From Pararge aegeria (lineage: Eukaryota; Arthropoda; Insecta; Lepidoptera; Nymphalidae): 64,000 nucleotides of DNA. The notes beneath the pieces were generated by a model that did no database searches, was not told the DNA's origin, and saw nothing but the letters and a program-made list of their open reading frames with translations. A program made the position numbers and the translations under genes. Location of the stretch: NCBI RefSeq assembly GCF_905163445.1, contig NC_053184.1, positions 1,984,001-2,048,000 on the forward strand. The letters are read 5' to 3'. Of this stretch, positions 21,601-33,600 are shown one piece after another (the first letter of the stretch is position 1; every line of letters begins with the position of its first letter).

Positions 21601-24600
21601 ATTTGAAAAGAGTCCTTAATGGTCCGTAAAGGAAACCCATAACATATTAACCCGTTTCCATCTTAGATCATCATTACTTACAACTAGGCCAGATTGCAAT
21701 CGAGGGCTAACTTGTCGTGCAATAATAAAAAATCATAGTTATGTTTCTCATATTAACGTACGCGATGCTATATACCAAACCAATAACTACAGTAACATTT
21801 AAACCTTAAAACATTTTTAAACAAACTGTGAATATATTTGTGTAATGGAAATGTTTGTGTCTGGATAATTAAATATTATAAGTGTATTATTTATAAAAAT
21901 ATTATTCAGTCATCTTAGTACCCGTAGCATAAGCTACTCTTACTTTGGGGCTGAATGGCGATGTGTGTATTGTTGTATGTTTATATTAATTTACTTATTA
22001 AAAAAAAAAAAAAGCTTTGAGCTTATACTAATTAAAAAAAATATTTTGTTGATTTGTGTATTTCTACCACAGACAATCGAAGAAGAAGAAGACTATCAAA
22101 GTCCACAAGTAGATCCTAAAAGAGTGTTCCTAAGCGAACATTTTGACGATGAGGCAGCCTTCAAGAAGAAATGGATCAAATCGGAGGCCAAGAAACAGGG
22201 TGTGGATGAAAACATTGCCAAATACGATGGAAAATGGGAGGTATGCCAAAGCTTGAGCAAATTAAAACTCTTTAAGGAAAGCCTATGTTCTAAGAAAGTC
22301 TTTATGAAATAATGTCAATACTACTTTTTTTTTTTTTGCAAAAACAGTCATTACATAGAATTAACTTTATATGTATAATAACAATCTTGTTATAGACTAA
22401 ACATTGCCGAAAAGTACATTAATTAGAAATTTTAAAGAGAAAAGCAGTAAGGCAGGAAAAAGGTAAAAAAGAAAATTTTGACCTTTCCGTCATCTGTTCT
22501 TGCGATGTTAATGCGAGAGTGAAAACCATTTCCTTCAAGCTATATTCCTATCTCGTAAAAAAATCTTAACAAGGGCATGATAAATATTTTTAAATGACAA
22601 TGTGAGATGGTGATAATAAAAAGAACAACCGGCTAAGTTTGTTGTGGGCTTCTTCTTAGAGCAGGGCTCGTTTGGAACCCTCGTAGATTTAGTTTTAAGT
22701 TTACGAATGTTGTTATCGCCATCAACTCACTACCGTCTACTTCGCATTTAATTTACGCATCAAAAGTGCCACCTATGGAACTTGAATAAAGATATTTTTG
22801 ACTTTGACTTTGACGCTGGTTGTGGTGATCACATAGATCTATAGGTCAAAAATGTAATGACAGCAAATTTTATTTCAGATCCAAACCCCAGCGAGGCGTA
22901 TCCTCAAGAACGATCTGGGTCTAGTACTGACTACAGAAGCAAAGCATGCGGCCATCTCTGCCCTACTGGATCGGCCATTCGAATTCAAGGACAAACCACT
23001 TGTGGTGCAATATGAAGTTACTATGCAGGTAAGGTATCAACACCCATAATGCCCGCTAACGAGAAACGCTTAATCAAAGAAGATTCCTAGCCATAGATCT
23101 ACCTTTCACCAATCTATTTTCACTAGGCTACTCATTTAACCTTTGTAATACCGCTTGTCTATGAACATTAAGAAAAAAAAACTATAATTCTTGCCACAAG
23201 ATGTGGTGTTTTGTGTTTGTATTATCATAGTTTTCATTTTTCGTATGCATTTCAAGCTATAAAAGAATACCGATTATATATTTTTTTTTATCTGCCAAAT
23301 ATCAGTTATTAGTTCCAGAAACATTACGCACCGTCTTAAGTTTAGATGGCGCCTTACGTCGTTAGGTTAAGAGTTGGTGAAACGTTTTTTTCAACTACTC
23401 ATCACCCAAATGCAACGGATTGATGTGAATTTATATATAGCGATAGTTTATGGGCCGGAGAGTGACATAAGCTACTTTTATCCCGGAAAAAGGCAAACAA
23501 GCGTGCAAGAAAGCAAGCAATCAAGCTAGCTAGAAAAAAAAAGCAGTTCCTATGGCAATATAAGCGTAATCTTCCCATAGGAAATGCATAAAAAGTAGCC
23601 CATGCCACTCTCCGGCCCATAAACTACCTCTATCCAAAAAATTACATCAATCCGTTACTTTGTTGCTGCCTTATTGATGGACACACAAACACACTTTCGC
23701 ATTTATAATATTGTTTATTGTTTATAAATTGCTACATGCACTTACATAAGAGACATGACGCCGGGGCATTGCAATAAAATTTGTCGAAATAATTTTTATT
23801 TCTGTACTTAATTTAAATTTTATATCATAATTAAAATTTATTATTACAATTGATTTAAATATTAAATATGTCAACTTAGAACTAGTGTTGCCCAAATGCA
23901 AGAACAAGACGAGACTTAGCCAGTCTTGGTCTTGGTCTTGCGCCAATACACCTGGTCTTGGTCTTGGTCTTGGTCTTGCGCTCCCAGTCTTGGTCTTGGT
24001 CTTGGTCTTGCAGCAAGAGTCTTGCAAGTCTTGCAATTACCTATTAGTCTATTACTATTTATTAAAGTTTACTTTAAATCTTAGAAAAACGTATTAGAAT
24101 TGGAACATTGTGAGCTTGAATTAACATAGCCATAGTAAAGATCAAGCAGATTAATAAATAACTGAAGATTTGATAAGAAATTCGAAAAATCAACTGACCT
24201 ATATGTCGTTTTCCATGGAAGTAACTGTTTCTTAATAAACATTTATGATTTATAAGCTTACATTTGCTAAAACATGTAAAAAAACAAATTAATTACAATA
24301 ACTTGACTGTATTTTAAAGAACAATACTTATCTGTCTAGAAAGAGATTGAACCCTCAACTTATAAGAAATTTAATAAAAGAGTTGTACGATTTATCATTT
24401 ATTTGAATAAAAAATAAAATACAACACAAATCAACAGCTTTATCATTAGGTTATGATACTTTATATCAATTCTTTTGACCAAGAATTAATACAAAGTAAC
24501 CATCTGGCTGACTCATCACTTAACCTATTTCTATGTTTTCTAATTACTAATGATGCTTTAGAAAATAACCTCTCAGCAGGTACTGAAGTTGCAGGTATTG

Positions 24601-27600
24601 AGAGAAAATCACGGGCCATTTTCGATAAAATCGGATACTCTGTCTCATGCGTCCTCCACCAATCTAAAATCACCAATCTGAAACTTATTTATTCTTTGGA
24701 ACACCTGTAGGTACTCTTAAAATTCGAAATTATTTTGCATGAATAGTGTCAAATGTTATGATTTCGGCGCGGCGGCAACGATTGTTTTAGATTTCAAAAG
24801 AAGCCGCCGGCGCGTGTATCATAACCATGTACTTCCGAAAAGCGGCAAATTTCTTTGAGAAGTAAGTACAAAACCTTTGATGCCGCATTATCAAAGTGCC
24901 GATGGTTAAAACATAACTATGCATGCACTCAGTTTGATTTTAATAGATATTTTTTTATTCGCTATGTTTATGGTATTAGTCGTAATGCGCATAGGTCCAG
25001 TTTTTCATATTCTTTGATATAGTTTTTTGCGTCTCATAGAATTCCTAAGCGTACCTACCTACCTATACACCGAACTGTTACACCTAACTACTCCGTGAAA
25101 TAGCGCTAAGTCCTAGCTGCAAGACGCAAGAGTCTTGCAGGCTATGTCTTGTTCTTGCTCAAGTCTTGCACGGTCAGTCTTGGTCTTGGTCTTGCTAAAA
25201 ATACGCGGTCTTGTTCTTGGTCTTGGTCTTGCAAAAACGCAAGAACAAGACCAAGACTGCAAGACCAAGACTGAATTTGGGCAACACTACTTAGAACTAA
25301 AGGAAAAATAAAATCAAAATATTAGAATTTGACAACTTAAAACATAAGAATAATTTTAGAATTAGGATATTATGAAGGGTTCGAAATAAAACTGCAGGAT
25401 GTTAACGCCAAACGTCTTAATCATGTGACTTGCGCCTTACGTGATGCAATATCGGCATATGCTTTCAATCACCCAGCTAGCCGTTCAGCCTGAAACGTAA
25501 AACTGATAAACCAATTAGTGCCACTGGCTTTACGACTTTAAATATCCGCGAGTTACTTTTTAAACAGCGATACATTTTTTCATAGTAACAGTTATGATTG
25601 CGTCACTTTTTCGTCGACCTGTTGACGCAGTGGTGAATGCTGCGGTCTCATAAGTGGGTTGCTTTGGACTCTATCCTCGGCAGCGGCAAATTCATTATTA
25701 TTATTTGAAGAGATATTTTTTTTCTTTAATTGGTGGACGCAGTTAAGGTGGTAGCGGTCTAACTTGTTCGCAGTATGGCAGTCATATTAAACGGTTAAAT
25801 AAAATCATTTTATTTCAGGTCTGGGACCCATATACATAATTGAGAGATTAACTTAAAATAATAAGGAACAATAATTAACTAAAATCTAAAATTAAAATTT
25901 GAATTAATTAAATTACATTTAAAATTCTTAGGTTCTTAGGTGCTTGGGTACGACACGCTTAAATCGGATGTCTAATGATTTGGGCGATGCGTACATAAAA
26001 AAAAACGTTTCAGCAACCCTTAAATGATGACTAACGGCGTTAGGCGTCATCTAAAGTTACGAGGCCGGCTAGGCGGTGCGTAATTAAATGAATAAATAAA
26101 TATACTACGACAATACACACATCGTCATCTAGCCCCAAAGTAAGCGTAGCTTGTGTTATGGGTACTAAGATGACTGATGAATAGGATACATAAATACTTA
26201 AAATATACATATAAACACCCAGACAATGAAAACATTAATGTCCATCACACAAACATTTTCCAGTTGTGGGAATCGAAACCCACGACCACGGCAATTTCAG
26301 GGAACTCGTAAACTGTCATTTGACAGATAAAGAAAATATGAAATCGTTTTTTTTTTAACCCACAAACACACCAGACCAGTTGTCCTTGCCAAGAGGCAGT
26401 TATATCAAAATATCAGACACTTAATATAATTTATCTGTAGGTACTTGTTTGTATAAGTACCAAAAAATCAAATTCTCTCGCAAAGGATAACATTTCTTAA
26501 ATATAGTTCAACGGTTCATACATCGATAATATTATGGGATTTGTCGATATTTCGACCCAGTTGTATGGAGCGGGGTCACGACGGGACTGCGGAGGTACGA
26601 GATGTCATCTTATGCAACTGGGTCTTATCGACGAATTCCATAAAATTAGCGTTGTATGTACGGGTACATGAACTTTATTTTTGCGAAGTGTTGATTAACC
26701 ATGAAAATCTTTGTTTAAAATCCAAAATTGTACAGAAATATCACAAAGAAATTATACATTATGAGTAAGTATAGCAAGACAAGATCTTGGCTCTAGTCCA
26801 ACATTAGTTTAGGCAGCATTTTATGGTCTTTGTTTAATGTTTATAAATAGTTATTGGGTGATCATACTATACATTTTAAAAAGTCAAGTCTGTTTTAAAT
26901 TGCTTATCTTACAAAGAAACTTTGCTTTGCATTACCGGCCCACTATATCGGGCACGGTTCTCCTCTCAGAATTATTAAAATATACGAAAGGCCTGAAATT
27001 TTTATTCAAAATTATTTGGCTTTTGATAACATTTATTTGGGTAAGAAAACTTTTATTTGGGTATACACAAACATATTTTCAACAACAATTATAAGTAGGT
27101 ACGATGTGATCTCAAAATAGTCTTCATTCAGTATGTTATTTTTTCGAGTCTGGTTTGGTGGAAGGCTTCGGCCGTGGCTAGTTAGCACCCTATAGACAAA
27201 GACGTGCCATCAAGCGATTCCGTAAGTTCCGGTACAATGTTGCATAGAAACCGATTAGGGGTATTATTTTAATATAACTGTCATACTTACAAGTTAGCCC
27301 GTTACATCTTAGCAGCATAGCATAACATTGACCAGCAGGTGATATTAAAACGGTGATAACCCAGTGGGTAGGACTTCGAATTCAATTTCGAAGGAGCTAG
27401 TTCGAATCCCTGCACCTCTAATTTTTCTAAGTTATGTGCGTTTTAAGCAATTAAAATATCGCTTGCTTTAACGGTGAAGGAAAATATAGTTAGGAAACCT
27501 GCATGCCTGAGAGTTCTCCATAATGTTCTAAAAGGTGTGTGGAGTCTACCAATCCGCACTGGGCCAGCGTGGTGGAATGCGGCCTAACCCTTCTCATTCT

Positions 27601-30600
27601 GGGCAGTGGCGTGCATTGGTTTTCTTACCAGGGTATGCATACAGCAAGAAAATTGCATAAAATTGCAAAAGTCCACCTCTTATACGAGTTATGTATAAAT
27701 TTTAGGGTAGGCAGTGCTTTTGTGCATGTAAGAAGTGCACGCCACTGATTCTAGGAGGAGACCCGTGCCCGGTAGTGGGTTGACGATGATAAAGCTATAT
27801 AAATACGATGTCTTATTAGTGTTTTTAAAAGTCATAATTTTTTTTCATTTCATTACTGCGCCCAAAATGGGTGCAGTAGCGTGCATAGAGGGTATGGTAT
27901 GCACAGAGTATACAGATGATATAAAATTTAATAAAATATCCAATATGAGTTATAAATTTTTAAGGGTAGAATTTTTATAACTTTTACAATGCCTATCCTT
28001 AAGTTTTTTATAGCTTGTACTGGAGATTTTATTCATTTTATATGCGCTGCATACCCTCTATGCACGCCACTAAATGGGTGTACGTACGTTACATTATTTA
28101 ATTAGATTTATTTTAAATATTATACTAGCTGACCCATGCAACTTCGTTGCACCAAATCGGTTATTACCGGAAAACACGAATAAAATGACTTCTTCTAAAA
28201 ATGAATCCTAGCTAGATCGATTTATCGCCCCCAAAACCCACTGAATACTAAATTTCATGAATTCGTTGGAGCTGATTCCGAGATTCCAATTATATATATA
28301 CAAGAATTGCTTGTTTAAAGATATAAGATTATAAATATAACATGTATTGTCCTGAATAAATTGAAATTGAAGGTAAAGATAGTTAGGAAACCTGCATGCC
28401 TAAGAGTTGTCCATAATGTTCTCAAAGGTGCAATCCGCTCTTGATCATCCACACTTGGTCAAATCTTCTCATTCTGGGAGGATTGCAGTCAAGGGTTATT
28501 ACAAGCGTTTTTTTATTGAACAGGAAGGCCAAAACTGCGGTGGCGCGTACATCAAGCTGCTGTCGAAGGGCGTTAACACGAAGGCAGACCTTCGCCAGTT
28601 CCACGACCAGACGCCCTACACCATCATGTTCGGTCCCGACAAGTGCGGCAACGACAACAAGCTGCACTTCATCTTCCGCCACAAGAACCCTAAGAACGGC
28701 ACCATAGAGGAGAAGCACGCCAAGAAACCCACGTGAGTATCACGAGATTGACAATAATCTATTTCTTATTTTCATCGTCATCATCACCTCAACCAATATA
28801 CTTCCAAACCCTGGTCCAAGGAGAGCCTACAAAAAACTTAGCCGGAGGTATTTTGTTATCCACATCTCACAGTGAATTAATATTAAGCTATGAACAATTT
28901 CATTTATTAATAAATAAATATTTTTCGTTTCGGCCGTGGCTACGTATTCACGACCCTACAGACAAAGTCATGACGCTAAGCGTTGTAGCGTCCGGCACGA
29001 TGCCTCATAGAAACCAATTAGAGGTATGTATGCGCTTGATATTGACGGCCGATTGGCGCAGTTGGCAGCGACCCTGCTTTCTGAGTCCAAGGCCGTGGTG
29101 GGTTCGATTCCCATAACTGGAAAATGTCTGTATGATGAATAGAATGTTTTTTTGGTGTCTGGGTGTTTATATGCAAATTAGCAGCCCTAGGAAGATTGCA
29201 GACGTAGCACGGCCCCATCAATGCAGCCAAGCAGGAATTTAGGTCACGACAACATTTTCTTTTAAGTTAAGTTATTGTCAATTTTTTTCCTAACTTCGGA
29301 AAGAACACTGTTGAAATATAACTAATAATTTGAACCATTTTAATTAAATTTATGTTAAATAATTTTTTTTTTTTAAGCGCTTCGTACGTATTTTGCATAA
29401 GTATTTTTTGTTTATTGTGGGCTCTGCTAAGACCAGGGCGCGTTTAACACCCTCCTAGCTTTAGGTTTAAGTGACCGAATTTGGTAATCACCATCACAAT
29501 AATGGATACATGTATGTATGGCTACTTCATAAGTCCTGCAATAGGCCTACATGATTTTTTAATTTTTATTATTTTACGGTTTAGCCCTTGAATGCAATCT
29601 CACCCAGTGGTGATGCAGTCTAAGATGAGAGCGGGTTATCCTGTTAGGGAGTACGTTAGCCATACCCCCTTCGTTTTCTACTGCAATGTGCACCGGAACA
29701 CTAAATCGCTTAGCGGCACGTCTTTGTCTGTAGGGTGGTAACTAGCCACGGCCAAATCCATCCCACCAGACAAAATATTACAATGTACATCTTTTATTAT
29801 TTATGAATGAATTAATGAATATACTTTTATTGCATACCACAAAAAGTACATAAAAAAAGAAAAGTATGACAAAACAACGTATACAATTTGGCGGCTTTAT
29901 CGCTTCATAGCGATTTCTTCCAGGCGTATGTGGCGTATATAATGGCGTATTTATTTATTTCTTTGCGAGTTTGGGTTAGTATACAGGTCGTTAATATTAT
30001 GGTTAGCTCATATAGGTATAATAATTAAAATAGTATTAATAATAAAAATTAAGTCAAATTTATTTCTCCATTTATCCATGATATTAATTGCATGGTAACT
30101 TTTATTCATTAGAAATTCCGTTAATTTAATAGTATGTATATATGTACTTACTCATTTATTGTATGTTAAAGTATTTAATTATGTAAGTGTTGTTATTATA
30201 TATATTAGTTTATTTTTATATTTATTTATTTATTATATTATTTACTTTTTATCTATTTGTGCACACTAGTTTATGTATTGGCATGTAGTTATTTGCATGT
30301 ATGTATTTTAATATTTGTACCACCAGCAGTCTATTCTCCTCTTCTTTTTTTTTTTTCCTAATTCTAAGGTTGCCTGGCAGAGATCGCTATTAAGCGATAA
30401 GGCCGCCTTTTGTATTACTACTTCTTTCGATGTTTCTGTTTTTGTTATATTTTAAATGTTGTGGTATACAAATAAAGAGTTTTAATAATTAATAATAATA
30501 ATTTCTGCTTAAACGAAGGAAATTCGCGCGTATTGATGTGATGATATTCCAGTCAGCGTCTCGACGACATCTACAAGGACAAAGAGCCGCACCTATACAC

Positions 30601-33600
30601 GCTAGTGGTCCGCCCGGACAATACCTTCACCATACTGGTGGACAACAAGGAGGCTAACTCCGGCTCCCTGCTCGAGGACTTCACGCCGCCCATAAACCCG
30701 CCGAAGGAGATCGAGGACCCCGACGACAAGAAACCCAACGACTGGGACGAGAGAGAAAAGGTTAGTCGTCCAAAAATTTCACTCCCAGTAAATTGTTCCT
30801 AATTAATTTACAAAAAAATGTAATTCCCACTTGTATAGATGCCAAACTCCTGTGGAAGATTCTGGGGATTCCGAGGCCAGAAAAAACCTTATTAGGATTC
30901 CGTACCCACAGGGTAAAACGGGACCCTATTACTAAGTATCGGCTGTCTGTCTGTCACCAGGCTGTATCACATCAACCGTGATAGCTAGACAGATGAATAT
31001 TCACAGATGATGTATTTCTGTTGCTGCTGTGACAACAAATACTAGAAAACAGAATAAAATAAATATTCACGGGGGCGTGAGGGGAAAATCAGCCAAATGT
31101 GTCGCCTTTATGCCTTAGTTACCCCTACCCCCCTACCCTACCTTATATATCTAAGCCCCTCCCACCTCATTAGTGCCTCTGATTATATTCAATTAACCAT
31201 TAATAATTGTAAAGTCAACATCTCCTGAGGATGCTCCGGTTTCGTAGCGCAACGTTCGTAGAGGGTACATTGCCGAAGATCTGTTTGGTGTGGAGTATAA
31301 GGATTGAAGAAATTATAAATTACTTAATTTTCATGATTTACGGGGGCTCCCCAATACAACAAACGTGATTTTTTTATTGTTGTTATATATTGTTTTTTGT
31401 GTCTTATAACTGTTATACAACATGTAAATGAAAACCGAAATTATACCATAGAGGCTTTAGAGGCACATTATTTACTGTCTCTAAGAATTATCTGTGAAAC
31501 CGAAACGCTAATAGTTTTTAAGTAAACCATAGCTTTTAATGAAAGAAATCAGATACAGCCCTAACGTCACATGCAAAATTAAAATCATGTGACTCCTGTC
31601 ACATTTTTTAACACTTTTTAACACTTAGAATGTATTGAATTAGTTTATCTTGAAAAATAAATATGCTTATTTTGATTCAATATTTTTACAGGGTGATTCC
31701 TTATGAAATATACTTATGCATCCTTGAACATTATTTCATAATTCCGTTGTACGTTGTAAATTCACTTTAAAAATAAATAATTTATTTAAAAAAAAAAATA
31801 ATACTTAATCCCATACAACATATTTTTTTGCTGTTTAAATGTAATGAATGGTAATTTCGTCTAATGGTACGAAACCGCCCGGGCATGAGTCTGACTCCGC
31901 ACTTGTCCGTGTTTTTAAGTAATTAATGACTGGACAAGCAGATTGTCTAGAGTCGATCCACACCCGTGCCTTTATGTAATGCCACCAAGATAATTCGCAA
32001 AAAGGGAAGATGATGATGATGATAACAAAAGTAAATTGATGATTCCAGATTGTGGATCCCACAGCCAGTAAACCTGATGATTGGGACGAGAAGGAACCCG
32101 CCCAGATCATCGACCCCAACGCAGTCAAACCCGACGGTTGGCTCGACAATGAACCCGATATGATACCAGGTGCGTGTGTTTAGGTTAGTTTAGTTATCGT
32201 TAACGTTCAATGGAACGCTCGCAATTTGTAATATTCAAAAGCAGTCACCATCATCATCATATCAACCAATAGACGTCCACTGCTGGACATAGATCTTTTG
32301 TAGGGAGTTCCACAGTACACGGTCCTGGGCCGCTTGCCTCCAGCGGCTCCCAGCGACTCGCCTGACGTCATCTGTCCACCGCGTTGGGGGCCGACCTACG
32401 CTGGGTTGACCGGTGCGGGGTCGCCATTCCAGCACCTTAAGACCCCAACGTCCATCGGTTCTCCGAGCTATGCGCCCGGCCAATTGCCACTTCAGCCTCG
32501 CGACTCGCTGAGCTATGTCGGTAACTCTCTCCTACGGATCTCCTCATTTCTGATTTCTCATTTCTGATTTCTCATTTCTGATTTCTCATTTCTGATCACG
32601 TAGAGATACTTCTAGCATAGCTCTGTCCATCGCCCGCCGATTGACTGAGCTATCTTATGAGGCCCGTAGTTAGGGACCTCGACTCAGATCCGTATGTCAT
32701 ATCTGGCAACACGCACTGTTCGAAGACTAGTCTTCAGGCACTGAGGGATTTTAGACAAGAAGATGTCACGAAGTTTTCCGAACGCTGCCCATCCGAGTTG
32801 GATTCGGCGTTTCAACTCTTTCTCGAAATCGGACCTACCCAACTAGGAGCAGTAGTGAACAAAAATAAATTATTTGAGCACTAATCGCACACCGCGAAGT
32901 GCTTCGTCTGATATGCCTCATACAAACTGATATCCGGCATCCGCTATTCTACACAACATACCTCTACCAAACGCGTCGCATTGCCAGGCCTGGTTTTTAT
33001 TTTATTTGCTTGACTACTTTGCAGGTCGAAGCATGAAGAGTTTGTGCTTTGTAAAATTCTTTTAATGTCGAATATCCCATTTATCTTCACGCTAAGAAAA
33101 AGTAGCATTGAAGAATGTTTCAGAATTGGATGGTTATTTCTCGTTTTGAGAGCTTTCGTAGCGTGCGCTGCGTAAACGGTTAAAGTTTCAATAAAATTAT
33201 ATATGACAAATTTATTTCGCAATAAAAGTTATAAAAAAAGTCTGCGACAGCATATAAAGTAAAAATCGTTTATTTCGTTTGTTCATTGAAAATGATACAT
33301 GTTGTGGAGACCTCCTAGTAAGCATAAAAATACCTGTGTCAGGAGGCCTCACTCTTCCATAGCAAAGACAAGATTTAAAAAAAAACGATTGAGTAGTGTT
33401 TCTTGGTGTGTATGGTGTGTTTATGTTTTTGTGTGCGCGCGTGCGTGTGGATATGTCTATCTTTTAAGATTGACTTATACGCAGACGATGTCGCGAGGGA
33501 CCGCTAGTAAAAAGAATAATAAAAACTACTAGGCCGTCAATGACTTTGTTTAAGGCCTGGAATGTACTATTTTCTTTTGTCCTTAGACCCGGAAGCGACG

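Larger units (their letters stand above)
23029..28523 (+). other. Calnexin intron 3 (5.5 kb)
   Basis: Holds an inverted repeat pair (about 23410-23660, arms sharing TTTATGGGCCGGAGAGTG), the hAT element, SINE-B-like fragments (25620-25800), a SINE-A copy (26092-26292), SINE-B (27150-27350), SINE-C (27352-27795), two hAT MITEs and a SINE-C fragment near the acceptor. Bases 25.85-26.08 and 26.3-27.1 kb show nothing recognisable. Confidence 0.6.

Noticed and set aside
21323..21606. Two overlapping plus-strand frames of 72-92 codons
   Set aside because: Mutually out of frame, no domain, inside calnexin intron 1; probably chance in a locally GC-richer stretch.
23722..24097. Frames encoding repetitive Leu-Gly or Arg-Pro dipeptides
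   Set aside because: Low-complexity translations of the GTCTTG hexamer array at the end of the hAT element.
28422..28718. 98-codon minus-strand open frame
   Set aside because: It is the antisense shadow of calnexin exon 4, whose plus-strand reading matches the family throughout.
32334..32567. Plus-strand 77-codon proline-rich frame
   Set aside because: Complement of the RTE-like retroelement remnant read on the minus strand.
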